This document shows positions 43,711 through 51,978 of a stretch of 64,000 nt of DNA, one piece after another. Within the stretch, counting starts at the first letter, position 1; every line of letters starts with the position of its first letter. A model generated the notes under the pieces. The model was not told the DNA's origin and did no database searches. It saw only the letters and a list, made by a program, of their open reading frames with translations. Source of the DNA: Lewinellaceae bacterium (lineage in GTDB: Bacteria > Bacteroidota > Bacteroidia > Chitinophagales > Saprospiraceae); contig JACJYA010000014.1 of the NCBI GenBank assembly GCA_020636315.1, forward strand, positions 1 through 64,000, given 5' to 3'. The translations under genes were made by a program, and so were the position numbers.

Positions 43711-45147
43711 ATGAAGTATTCTCACTTTTTCTTTTTCTGCCTGGGGGCGGCATTGGTTGTTGCGCTCCTGATCTATCCCTCTTTCACGACAGATGAAGGC
43801 CTGGCTGCTGACCCCTTCCCGCCCCAACCTATGCCCGGCCGCATTATCCTCAGCTGGAGCGATGACCCGGCCACCACTCAATCAGTTACCTGGAGGACGG
43901 ATGTTTCCATCAAAGAGGCTTTTGCGGAGATCGCTCCGGCGAGCCCTTCGCCCGATTTCCGGGACGATGCCAAAAAAGTGAAAGCTGCTACAGAGTTGCT
44001 GGTCACCGACAACAATGCCGCTCATTTTCACAGTGCAACCTTTACCGGCCTCCAACCGGAGACGATGTACGCTTACCGGGTCGGGAGCGGCGAATACTGG
44101 AGCGAGTGGTTCCAGTTCACTACCGCTTCCCGGGAGGAGAAACCCTTTACGTTCCTCTACTTCGGAGATGCCCAGAACGAGATCAAATCCATGTGGTCGC
44201 GCTGCATCCGGCAGGCTTACAGCACCATGCCGGACGTCGATTTCCTGCTGCACGCCGGCGACCTCATCAACCGGGCCAACAGGGATGAGGAGTGGGGCGA
44301 ATGGTTCTACGCCGGCGGCTGGATCTACGGCATGAAACCCAATATTGCCACTCCGGGCAATCACGAATACGCGCGCAACCTTCTGGGGCAACGCACCTTG
44401 TCGGACCTCTGGCGCCCTACCTTTACCCTCCCGCTGAACGGCCCCGAAGGCCTGGAAGAAACGGTTTTCTACATCGATTACCAGGGCACCCGCCTGATCA
44501 GCCTCAACACGCCTGCCATCTATGCCGATAAAGCTACCATTCAGGCCCAGGAGGCCTGGCTGGACAGCATTCTGCAAAACAACCCCAACCGCTGGGTGAT
44601 CGTAACCCACCACCACCCTGTCTATTCCACGGCAAAAGGGCGGGATAATGAAGAGGTCAGGGAGGCATTCCAGCCTTTATACGAAAAGTATGGCGTTGAC
44701 CTCGTCCTCCAGGGGCATGACCACAGCTACGGGCGGGGATACAATCTGAATTTTGGCTCCAGCCGGAAAAAAGACAAAGGGCCCATCTATGTCGTCTCGG
44801 TCAGCGGTCCCAAGATGTACAACCTCAACTTCGAGGACTGGATGGAACGCGCCGCCTCCAATACCCAGCTCTACCAGATCATCAAGGTGGATGGCGACTG
44901 CCTGGTTTACGAGGCCTATACCACCACCGGCGAACTCTACGATGCCTTCGAACTGCGCAAAAGGAAGAACGGAACCAACAAATTCATCGACAATGCGCCC
45001 GAGGAAGTGCCGGAGATCATCAGTATCCCGGAACGCCTGAGGGTCAAAATGTCCGAAAAGGAGATCGAAGAATACCGGCAACGCTTTGAGGAATACAAAG
45101 CGAGGAATAAGGGCAGAAAAGAGCTGAAGGTGGAAGGGCTGGAATAG
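43711..45147 (+). CDS. Purple-acid-phosphatase-like metallophosphoesterase
   Basis: About 478 aa from the ATG at 43711 (the frame is open from 43681, upstream of the likely transcription start). A signal peptide or anchor (FFFFCLGAALVVALLI) is followed by an N-terminal fibronectin-like PAP domain (RIILSWSDDPATTQSVTWRTD, MYAYRVGSGEYWSEWFQFTT) and a calcineurin-like phosphoesterase domain: YFGDAQNE, LLHAGDLINRAN, ATPGNHEYAR, VTHHHPVY, LVLQGHDHSYGRG, giving all the usual metal ligands. The Tyr that binds Fe(III) in true purple acid phosphatases (GDxxY) is Asn here (GDLIN), so it is a PAP-like enzyme, probably without the purple colour. It should hydrolyse phosphate esters outside the cytoplasm; the real substrate is unknown. 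A Lys/Glu-rich helix forms the last 60 residues. Confidence 0.85.
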   Translation: MKYSHFFFFCLGAALVVALLIYPSFTTDEGLAADPFPPQPMPGRIILSWSDDPATTQSVTWRTDVSIKEAFAEIAPASPSPDFRDDAKKVKAATELLVTDNNAAHFHSATFTGLQPETMYAYRVGSGEYWSEWFQFTTASREEKPFTFLYFGDAQNEIKSMWSRCIRQAYSTMPDVDFLLHAGDLINRANRDEEWGEWFYAGGWIYGMKPNIATPGNHEYARNLLGQRTLSDLWRPTFTLPLNGPEGLEETVFYIDYQGTRLISLNTPAIYADKATIQAQEAWLDSILQNNPNRWVIVTHHHPVYSTAKGRDNEEVREAFQPLYEKYGVDLVLQGHDHSYGRGYNLNFGSSRKKDKGPIYVVSVSGPKMYNLNFEDWMERAASNTQLYQIIKVDGDCLVYEAYTTTGELYDAFELRKRKNGTNKFIDNAPEEVPEIISIPERLRVKMSEKEIEEYRQRFEEYKARNKGRKELKVEGLE

Positions 45148-45259
45148 CCTGATCAGAGAGTAGGGAGCAGTGTATTTTATCCGGCTGGGGTACGAAGGCC
45201 GGCAGTGTATCAGTGTTTCGGGGGATTATTGATTATCCACTATTGGCGGTTTTGAGCAC

Positions 45260-45313
45260 TGCCGGAATACGCTTTCCCAACTAGCCCCGCCAGGCGGAAA
45301 GCGTATTCCGGCA
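45260..45313. terminator. 18-bp perfect inverted repeat between convergent genes
   Basis: TGCCGGAATACGCTTTCC (45260-45277) and its exact complement (45296-45313), 18-nt spacer, between the ends of the phosphoesterase (+) and the E2 gene (-). A bidirectional transcript end is the natural reading, but the only homopolymer (A8 at 45313-45320) is on the wrong side for a Rho-independent terminator in either direction. Confidence 0.5.
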
Positions 45314-45320
45314 AAAAAAA

Positions 45321-46598
45321 CTACAGGTCCATCAGCATGGCGACCGGGTCTTCCAGCAGTTCTTTCACCTTCACCAGGAAGGTTACTGAGGAGCTGCCGT
45401 CGATCACGCGGTGGTCATAAGACAGGGCCAGATACATCATGGGGCGGGGCACGACCTGCCCGTCGATCACCATGGGCCGCTGTTTGATGCCGTGCATGCC
45501 CAGTATGGCCGACTGCGGCTCGTTGAGGATAGGGGTACTGAGCAGGGAACCGAACACGCCGCCATTGGTAATGGTAAAGGTGCCGCCCTGCATTTCATCC
45601 AGAGTAAGGTTGCCGTTGCGGGCCTTTTCGGCCAGTTCGGCGATCTTGTATTCAATCTCGGCAAAGCTGAGGGATTCCACATTGTGCACCGGAGGCACCA
45701 CCAGGCCGGTGGGGGTGGAAATAGCGATCGAGATATCGGCGTAATCGTGATAAACGAGCTCTTCCCCATCGAGGCTGGCGTTCACATCGGGCATCTCCAT
45801 GAGCACTTTGGCGCAGGCTTTGGCAAAGAGGGACATAAAGCCCAGTTTGATGCCGTATTTCTCGACAAATTTTTCCTGGTACTTCTTGCGCAGCTTCATC
45901 ACCTCGGTCAGGTCAACCTCGTTGAAAGTGGTCAGCATGGCCGTTTCGTTCTTGGCGCTCACCAGGCGTTTGGCGATGGTGCGGCGCATGCGGCTCATCT
46001 TTTTGCGGCTGGTGTCGCGGCTGAAGTTTTCCCGCGGAGTGCTTACTATCTGTTTTTGCGTTTTCTGAGGCGCCTCTTTCTCAGGTTCCGGCCGGGAAGG
46101 CTGTGATTTTTGGGCTTCCACGGCCTTCAGGGCATCCTCTTTGGTGATGCGGCCGCCTCTGCCGGTGCCCTCTACTTTTTCAGGTTGAATGTCGGCTTCT
46201 TTCAGGATCTTACCTGCTGCCGGTGAGGGATGCCCGGTAGCATAGCTTTCTTCGGCCTTGCTTTCTTCACCGGCAGGAGCCGGGGCCGGTTGCTCTTCTT
46301 TTTTCTTCTCCTCTTTCTTTTCAGGGGCGCCGTTGCTGCTCCCGCCCTCTTCCCTGGTCACGCTCGTATCGACCTTAGCCACCAGGGCGCCGATCTCCAG
46401 GTCATCGCCCTCGGCGGCGACATGGATCAGCTTACCGGCCGCTTCCGCCGGGAATTCGAGGGTGGCTTTATCCGATTCAAATTCACAGATGGGCTCGTCC
46501 AGTTCGACATAATCTCCATCTTTTTTCAGCCATTGGGACAAGGTCACCTCCGTAATGGATTCACCGATTGTCGGGACCTTCATTTCTACTACGCTCAT
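45321..46598 (-). CDS. sucB: 2-oxoglutarate dehydrogenase E2 (dihydrolipoyllysine succinyltransferase)
   Basis: A 425-aa core component of the 2-oxoglutarate dehydrogenase complex of the TCA cycle. One lipoyl domain (1-78) with the lipoylated Lys44 in ESDKATLEF; a Lys/Glu/Pro-rich linker (79-120); the peripheral-subunit-binding domain (about 121-160, SPAAGKILKEADIQPEKVEGTGRGGRITKEDA); a second linker; and the catalytic acyltransferase domain (about 195-425) starting RMRRTIAKRLVSAKNETAMLTTFNEVDL. The catalytic pair is in DHRVIDG: His396 and Asp400. The length and single lipoyl domain are normal for an E2o. No E1 or E3 gene is adjacent, as is common in this phylum. It reads towards the phosphoesterase, tail to tail. 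Confidence 0.95.
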   Translation of the reverse strand: MSVVEMKVPTIGESITEVTLSQWLKKDGDYVELDEPICEFESDKATLEFPAEAAGKLIHVAAEGDDLEIGALVAKVDTSVTREEGGSSNGAPEKKEEKKKEEQPAPAPAGEESKAEESYATGHPSPAAGKILKEADIQPEKVEGTGRGGRITKEDALKAVEAQKSQPSRPEPEKEAPQKTQKQIVSTPRENFSRDTSRKKMSRMRRTIAKRLVSAKNETAMLTTFNEVDLTEVMKLRKKYQEKFVEKYGIKLGFMSLFAKACAKVLMEMPDVNASLDGEELVYHDYADISIAISTPTGLVVPPVHNVESLSFAEIEYKIAELAEKARNGNLTLDEMQGGTFTITNGGVFGSLLSTPILNEPQSAILGMHGIKQRPMVIDGQVVPRPMMYLALSYDHRVIDGSSSVTFLVKVKELLEDPVAMLMDL

Positions 46599-46689
46599 AA
46601 AGTGTGGTTAAATATTATCTTCCGCAATTATCCGGGAAATGGGGTAATAAAGCAAAATTTACGCTTTTTTTTTGGTTTGGATAGGCCAA

Positions 46690-47649
46690 CTAATCCTCCC
46701 TTCCCGGTTTGTAATTAAAGCGATAGATCAGGCCGTCGTCACCCTTACCCTCATTGGATACATAGAGGGTGCCGTCCGGGTCAAAACACAGCCCTTCCGG
46801 CTGACGGTGGACCTTCTTGCTGAGTTTTTCAATGTGCATGATCTGCCCGCCGGGGTTAAGCACCAGCAACAATTTTCCTACGGAAGAAGCCACGAAGATG
46901 TTCCCAGTGACAGGATGAATCGCAATGGCCGAAGGGCTGAAATCGAAATCTTCATCCGGGTCGAAGAATTCGACTATTTTTTCCAGCTTTCGAATGTTGG
47001 GGCTTTTTTCCAGATAGTTATTTATGGAGTCGAGGCTGACAAAGTAGGCCGGTTCTTCGCTCAAAGTTTTAGTCTCCAGGCTGAAGGCGTAGATCCCTTT
47101 TTTGTGTTTGAATTTTTTTTCATGCCCCGCTTTGGCCTTACAGGCCAGCAACAGGCGGTTATTGGCCTGGTCATAGGCCAGCCCTTCCACATCGTTGTCT
47201 TCGTCCAGAAAAAAGTTGTATTTCTCCACTTCCTGCCGCGGAGTACCGGGGTCTTTCACTTCGTAAACCGTTCCCGAGCTTTTCACTACATAGGCCGTGC
47301 TGCCCACCATTTCCACCCCTTCATAATCCCCATCCTTCCAAAAGTCGATCTCGGCAAAAACCTCCCCGGAGTACCGGTTGATAAAAAACAGTTTCCCGTC
47401 CTCATCCTGGATGGCAACCAAAGCTTCTCCATTCTCCGAAATGCCCAATCCGGAGATCTCCTCCAGAATTTTGGGCATTTTGAAGGTTTGGTCCGGCTCT
47501 TTGAGGTCATAGGCGAAATGATAACCTTCCGCAAGGGTAATGCTGTCGGAGGCTTCCTCCCGTTCAGCGGGAGGCTGGCAAAAAAGGCAACTCATCAGGA
47601 GAATGCAGAGAACAGGCAACATATAAATATGATTTAAGATATTCATCAA
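46690..47649 (-). CDS. SdiA-regulated-domain lipoprotein (YjiK-like beta-propeller), copy 2
   Basis: A 319-aa paralog of 12414-13391. Signal peptide LPVLCILLMSCLFC (lipobox probably LMSC), then LKEPDQTFKMPKILEEISGLGISENGEALVAIQDEDGKLFFIN, GDYEGVEMVGSTAYVVKSSGTVYEV, DVEGLAYDQANNRLLLACKAKAGHEKKFKHKKGIYAFSLETKTL, PSAIAIHPVTGNIFVASSVGKLLLVL and RQPEGLCFDPDGTLYVSNEGKGDDGLIYRF. The domain order and the YEG, VEG and PEG acidic turns are kept; the two proteins share about half of their residues by eye. The insertion HEKKFKHKKG is where copy 1 has GEGKAFEGKRA. Not part of an operon with the E2 gene as judged from a gap of about 90 bp. Confidence 0.8.
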   Translation of the reverse strand: MMNILNHIYMLPVLCILLMSCLFCQPPAEREEASDSITLAEGYHFAYDLKEPDQTFKMPKILEEISGLGISENGEALVAIQDEDGKLFFINRYSGEVFAEIDFWKDGDYEGVEMVGSTAYVVKSSGTVYEVKDPGTPRQEVEKYNFFLDEDNDVEGLAYDQANNRLLLACKAKAGHEKKFKHKKGIYAFSLETKTLSEEPAYFVSLDSINNYLEKSPNIRKLEKIVEFFDPDEDFDFSPSAIAIHPVTGNIFVASSVGKLLLVLNPGGQIMHIEKLSKKVHRQPEGLCFDPDGTLYVSNEGKGDDGLIYRFNYKPGRED

Positions 47650-47820
47650 TTAGCCTTCTGTAAACTGTGTAAAAGAATTTGTTTTAGTGCTGGTAAACTG
47701 AAGCAAAATATAATGAAATGTCAATAAAAAGTTACACCTGAACCAGGAATATGCAGCAGTTCGGTTCTTTTGTAATTTTATACGATTAAGCACTCTGATT
47801 TTTTCACTAAAACCTCTCTG

Positions 47821-49128
47821 ATGAAACTAAGAAACGCACTAACCCTTGTCTTTATTTCCAGCGCCGGGCTGTTAGCGGCCCAAACGGATACCTTCCGGCT
47901 CGACAGCTACAAGGCGCGGTATGAGCGGCGCCCGGCCATGTCGCTGAACGCCCAGGCCAGCTTCCGGGGCGCCTATGGCAACTACCGGGAGGCGAATAAT
48001 TTTGGCAGTGGTTCCGCCAGGCTTTTCTGGCAGGAACTCCGAAACACAAATGATTTAATCTCTTCCTGGTTCCTTTCCGGCGACCTGCAGGGATCATTCG
48101 GCCAACCCACCAGCCTTTCGGCTCAATCCTATAATGCAGGCTACCTGAATATGGCCCTGCAACGGGAACGAACACATTACTACCGGGAAAACCGCTTTTG
48201 GGGCTGGGGCGGCGCCCTGAATGCCAACGGCGGCCTTATCTCTCTAGACAACAGCCGAAGCCTGAACCTGATCCTTTCCCCAACCGTTTTCCGGGGCTGG
48301 GGCCGCATCGAGTTCGCCGAAGACGCCCTGCTGGCCTACTGGATGCTGGAAGATCTTCAGGACGCCGGAGTGATCAGCAGTTTTACGCCGGATGATATCA
48401 CCGCCCTGGCGCGCACCATCACGGATATCATCGGCAACCGAACCTTTGACTTCCGCCGCCGCCGGATCTATGAACTGGATCAACTGCAAAACACCGTACG
48501 GGAAGCAGGGCTCGTGGGCCAGGAGAGCTTCCCCCTCTTTGCTATTCTCAACGACAACTGGGCCTTCGCCAACCGAAGCGCCCTGCCCCATGGTAAACGC
48601 CTGGCCTACGGGCTGGAAGGTACGGTAAGCCCTCAATGGGGCCGGTCAAACGACCCTTTTGATTTCTCCACCATTTTCTATACTTATGGCATGGGGTTCG
48701 CAGAGTTTTCCAGCGCCCGGATCCATAACAACCGGGGAGGCGGCCAGTGGACGGCCAGGATCGGGGGCGGCTACTATTTTGCGAGAAGAAAGTTCGAAGA
48801 ACAGGCCTGGCAGCCTGCCCGGGAAGACCCTTTTGCCCAGGCCAGCCTGGGATATACCTACCGATGGCTGCCATCTTCCCGGACGGCCCTCAACTGGGCA
48901 AATGAACTGGAAGCCACCTCGGGCCTTCCCAATGTCCTGAATCCTTTTGTTTTCTCCGCAAACGAAAAGCAGGCCAGCTGGAACTCCACACTGGAACTGA
49001 ATTATTTCATCAGTTACCAATGGAGTTTCCGCCTGAGAGCCGGCGGCAACCTGTTTTACCGGGACCTCCAGCAAAGGATATCCTTTAACCCGGAGCTTTT
49101 CTTTTCCACCAACTACTTCTTTTTCTAG
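47821..49128 (+). CDS. Outer-membrane beta-barrel protein of unknown family
   Basis: A 435-aa exported protein: signal peptide NALTLVFISSAGLLAAQ, then a chain of amphipathic strands with aromatic ends (SLNAQASFRGAYGNYREANNFGSGSARLFWQELRN, RFWGWGGALNANGGLIS, GGYYFARRKFEEQ, ASLGYTYRWLPSS, QASWNSTLELNYFISYQWSFRLRAGGNLFYRD), ending in FFSTNYFFF, an aromatic C-terminus typical of BamA clients. In the middle a helical, non-barrel segment (AEDALLAYWMLEDLQDAGVISSFTPDDITALARTITDIIGNRTFDFRRRR) looks like a periplasmic or extracellular insert. I do not recognise the family. It is followed by a strong hairpin, so it is likely a single-gene unit. Confidence 0.65.
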   Translation: MKLRNALTLVFISSAGLLAAQTDTFRLDSYKARYERRPAMSLNAQASFRGAYGNYREANNFGSGSARLFWQELRNTNDLISSWFLSGDLQGSFGQPTSLSAQSYNAGYLNMALQRERTHYYRENRFWGWGGALNANGGLISLDNSRSLNLILSPTVFRGWGRIEFAEDALLAYWMLEDLQDAGVISSFTPDDITALARTITDIIGNRTFDFRRRRIYELDQLQNTVREAGLVGQESFPLFAILNDNWAFANRSALPHGKRLAYGLEGTVSPQWGRSNDPFDFSTIFYTYGMGFAEFSSARIHNNRGGGQWTARIGGGYYFARRKFEEQAWQPAREDPFAQASLGYTYRWLPSSRTALNWANELEATSGLPNVLNPFVFSANEKQASWNSTLELNYFISYQWSFRLRAGGNLFYRDLQQRISFNPELFFSTNYFFF

Positions 49129-49147
49129 AGGCCTCCCTGTAAACGAC

Positions 49148-49185
49148 TCATCCCGGGTTTTGGCCGACGCCAGAGCCCGGGATGA
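49148..49185 (+). terminator. Hairpin after the 47821-49128 gene
   Basis: TCATCCCGGG (49148-49157) and CCCGGGATGA (49176-49185) pair perfectly; inside, GGC/GCC extend the stem. No T-run follows. It lies between two convergent genes. Confidence 0.5.
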
Positions 49186-49209
49186 ATTAAGCAGCCGACA
49201 GGTAATTAT

Positions 49210-49257
49210 TTACACATCCACATTCGCGTACTTCGCATTGGCTTCGATGAAGGCGCG
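49210..49257 (-). repeat. 48-bp copy of the gyrB 3' end
   Basis: 49210-49257 is identical to 49316-49363, the last 15 codons and stop of gyrB (encoding RAFIEANAKYANVDV). The copies are 106 bp apart, with unrelated DNA (49258-49315) between them. The duplicate lacks the rest of the gene. Confidence 0.75.
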
Positions 49258-49315
49258 CTGCGTGCGCCGAAATCAAAACCCTTCCAAAATTTGCCTGTGA
49301 GGCTGAAAACCAGCG

Positions 49316-51292
49316 TTACACATCCACATTCGCGTACTTCGCATTGGCTTCGATGAAGGCGCGTCGCGGCGGCACATCATCGCCCATCAGCATGGAGAAA
49401 ATGCGGTCGGCCTCGCGGGCGTCATCTATGGAGACCTGTTGCAGGATGCGGGTATCCGGGTCCATGGTGGTTTCCCACAACTGCTCGGCATTCATTTCGC
49501 CAAGGCCTTTGTAGCGCTGTACTTTTACAGAAGAGTCGTTCTCACCGCTGGTATATGATGCTACGGCTTCCCGGCGCTCCTCTTCCGTCCAGCAGTACCG
49601 GAACTGTTTGCCCTTTTTCACCATGTAGAGCGGCGGCTGGGCAATATATACATAGCCGTTTTCCACCAGTGGCCGCATGTAGCGGAAGAAGAAGGTCAGG
49701 ATGAGCGTGACAATATGGCTGCCGTCAACATCGGCATCACACATGATGACGATCTTGTGATAGCGCAGTTTTTCCATATTGAGGATGCGCTCGCCGTCGT
49801 CATTCTCCTCGATAGTGACCCCGAGAGCGGTAAACATGTTTTTGATCTCTTCGTTCTCATAGATCTTATGTTCCAGAGCCTTTTCCACGTTGAGGATCTT
49901 ACCGCGCAGCGGCAGGATAGCCTGGAAGTTGCGGTCGCGGCCCTGCTTGGCGGTGCCGCCGGCGGAGTCTCCCTCTACGAGAAAGAGTTCCGAGGCTTCC
50001 GGGTCACGGGAGGAGCAATCCGCCAGTTTGCCGGGTAGGCCACTGCCGGTGAGCACGTTCTTGCGCTGCACCAGTTCGCGGGCCTTTCGGGCGGCGTGGC
50101 GGGCGGTTGCCGCCAGGATCACCTTATCGATGATCTTCTTGGCCGCCCTGGGGTGTTCTTCCAGATAGTGGCCCAGCACTTCGCCCACACAACGGGAGAC
50201 AATGCCGGTGACTTCCGAGTTACCCAGTTCGCCCTTGGTCTGCCCTTTGAACTGCGGTTCGGGCACTTTGACCGAAATGATCGCCGTGAGGCCTTCCCGA
50301 AAGTCTTCTCCGGAAATGTTGAACTTCAGTTTTTTGAAAAAGCCGTTATCCTCTCCGTATTGCTTGAACAGGCGGTTGACCGCCCGGCGAAAACCGTTGA
50401 CGTGGGTGCCCCCTTCCCGGGTATTGATGTTGTTGACATAGGAGTAGATCGTCTCCGTAAAAGAAGTATTGTAATGCAGAGCAACTTCAACCTCTACATT
50501 CTCTTCTTTCCCCGAAACGTGGATCGGTTCATCGATCAGGCCTTGCTTGGAGGCGTCGATGAATTCCACAAATTCCTTTAAGCCCCCTTCGGAATAGAAA
50601 GATTCCGATTTGAAGGAACCGTCTTCTTCGATCTCCCGCTCATCGATCAGCTTCAGGTTCAGGCCTTTGTTCAGAAAGGCGAGTTCCCGCATCCGGTTGG
50701 CGAGAATGTCGTATTTGTAATCCAGGGTCTCGAATATCTCCGGATCCGGCTTGAAGGTAATGATGGTGCCCGTTTTATCCGACTCCCCTACGACGGCCAC
50801 CTCGCCCAGCGGTTTTCCGCGGCCGTATTCCTGAACGAAGGCCTTTCCCTCTCGATGTACCTCGGCCTTGAGGTGTTCGGAAAGGGCGTTCACACAGGAA
50901 ACGCCCACGCCGTGCAAACCGCCGGAGACTTTGTAGGTATCTTTATCGAACTTCCCGCCGGCGTGCAGAACGGTCATAACCACTTCCAGGGCCGACTTTT
51001 TCAATTTTTTGTGCATATCCGTAGGGATACCACGCCCATCGTCCCTAACGGAGATCGAATTGTCCTTGTGGATGATTGTCTCGATCTCGGTACAATAACC
51101 AGCCAGGTGTTCGTCGATGGAGTTGTCCACCACTTCCCATACGAGATGGTGCAAACCTTTTGTATCTGTACTTCCGATGTACATTCCCGGGCGTTTCCGC
51201 ACGGCCTCCAGGCCTTCCAGCGCCTGAATATTACTGGCGCCATACTCGCCCGCCTTGGGTTTCAATTCTTCTTGGTCTTTTACTGTTTCCAT
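49316..51292 (-). CDS. gyrB: DNA gyrase subunit B
   Basis: A 658-aa type IIA topoisomerase ATPase subunit that introduces negative supercoils together with GyrA. N-terminal GHKL ATPase: IQALEGLEAVRKRPGMYIGS, WEVVDNSIDEHLAGY (N-box), DDGRGIPTD, GGLHGVGVSCVNALSE; transducer domain 2 with the switch Lys region QTKGELGNS; TOPRIM: LFLVEGDSAGGTAKQGRDRNFQAILPLRGKILNVEKA and MCDADVDGSHI, with Mg-binding Asp residues; C-terminal GyrA-binding region YKGLGEMNAEQLWETTMDP. The short length without the 165-aa insert of proteobacterial GyrB and the end RRAFIEANAKYANVDV favour GyrB over ParE. The 3' end is duplicated downstream. Divergent from tsaE. Confidence 0.95.
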   Translation of the reverse strand: METVKDQEELKPKAGEYGASNIQALEGLEAVRKRPGMYIGSTDTKGLHHLVWEVVDNSIDEHLAGYCTEIETIIHKDNSISVRDDGRGIPTDMHKKLKKSALEVVMTVLHAGGKFDKDTYKVSGGLHGVGVSCVNALSEHLKAEVHREGKAFVQEYGRGKPLGEVAVVGESDKTGTIITFKPDPEIFETLDYKYDILANRMRELAFLNKGLNLKLIDEREIEEDGSFKSESFYSEGGLKEFVEFIDASKQGLIDEPIHVSGKEENVEVEVALHYNTSFTETIYSYVNNINTREGGTHVNGFRRAVNRLFKQYGEDNGFFKKLKFNISGEDFREGLTAIISVKVPEPQFKGQTKGELGNSEVTGIVSRCVGEVLGHYLEEHPRAAKKIIDKVILAATARHAARKARELVQRKNVLTGSGLPGKLADCSSRDPEASELFLVEGDSAGGTAKQGRDRNFQAILPLRGKILNVEKALEHKIYENEEIKNMFTALGVTIEENDDGERILNMEKLRYHKIVIMCDADVDGSHIVTLILTFFFRYMRPLVENGYVYIAQPPLYMVKKGKQFRYCWTEEERREAVASYTSGENDSSVKVQRYKGLGEMNAEQLWETTMDPDTRILQQVSIDDAREADRIFSMLMGDDVPPRRAFIEANAKYANVDV

Positions 51293-51525
51293 CCTGCAAA
51301 AATACTAAAAAAATGGTGCTTATTAAAGGGTTTAACGGTATTAAAACACCCTTTACAACCCCTGGGTTTAAGCATTTTGTTTACAGGGATTGGTGATTCG
51401 TGGATTGGTGGATTCGGAAATAGTGTGGGCTTGTAAATTCGCAGCCTGCCTGACGAATCCACAAATCACGATTTAACGATTAACGAATCCCCGAAATCCC
51501 TACCTTAGCGGCAAAAGGCCATGCC
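51293..51525. other. Divergent gyrB/tsaE intergenic region with short repeats
   Basis: Contains an octamer-like run (GGATTGGT/GATTCGT/GGATTGGT/GGATTCGG, about 51388-51419) whose complement recurs imperfectly near 51456-51473 (CGAATCCACAAATCACG), giving an inverted repeat. TACCTTAG (51501-51508) is a possible -7 box for tsaE. Confidence 0.4.
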
Positions 51526-51957
51526 ATGACAGAGATCTCCATAAACAGCCCGAAAGCTTTAACAGCTGTGGCAACAAAGCTGCTGGATCGTGCTGCCGAA
51601 GCTCGGGTTTTAGCTTTTTACGGAGAAATAGGGGCAGGGAAAACAGCACTCATCCAGGCCTTGTGCCGCCAATTAGGTGTAAAAGAAGAGGTGTCCAGCC
51701 CAACTTTTTCCATTGTCAATGAGTATGAATATATAACCCCGGCAGATGGCCTGGCCCATCCGGCCTTTCACATGGACCTTTATCGCCTGAAGCAGCTCGA
51801 TGAGGCACTGCAGATCGGCATAGAGGAATACCTATACAGTGGGGCGTACTGCTTCATCGAATGGCCGGAGCTGATAGAGGGGCTACTGCCGGAGGATACT
51901 GTCCGAATTAAAATGGAAATTATCGGCGATTCCAGCCGAAAAATCCTAATTTTGTAG
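51526..51957 (+). CDS. tsaE: tRNA threonylcarbamoyladenosine biosynthesis ATPase TsaE
   Basis: A 143-aa P-loop protein. Walker A is GEIGAGKTALIQAL (residues about 35-48), switch-like segment VSSPTFSIVNEY, Walker B-like HMDLYRL, and FIEWPELIEGLLPEDTVRI near the end, all typical of TsaE. It acts with TsaB and TsaD in the cytoplasm to add the t6A modification at position 37 of ANN-decoding tRNAs; TsaE's ATPase recharges the TsaB-TsaD complex. The length is the family norm. The ald gene starts 21 bp after its stop, an arrangement recurrent in Bacteroidota. Confidence 0.92.
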   Translation: MTEISINSPKALTAVATKLLDRAAEARVLAFYGEIGAGKTALIQALCRQLGVKEEVSSPTFSIVNEYEYITPADGLAHPAFHMDLYRLKQLDEALQIGIEEYLYSGAYCFIEWPELIEGLLPEDTVRIKMEIIGDSSRKILIL

Positions 51958-51978
51958 GCTATTGAAGCTACCGCTGTT

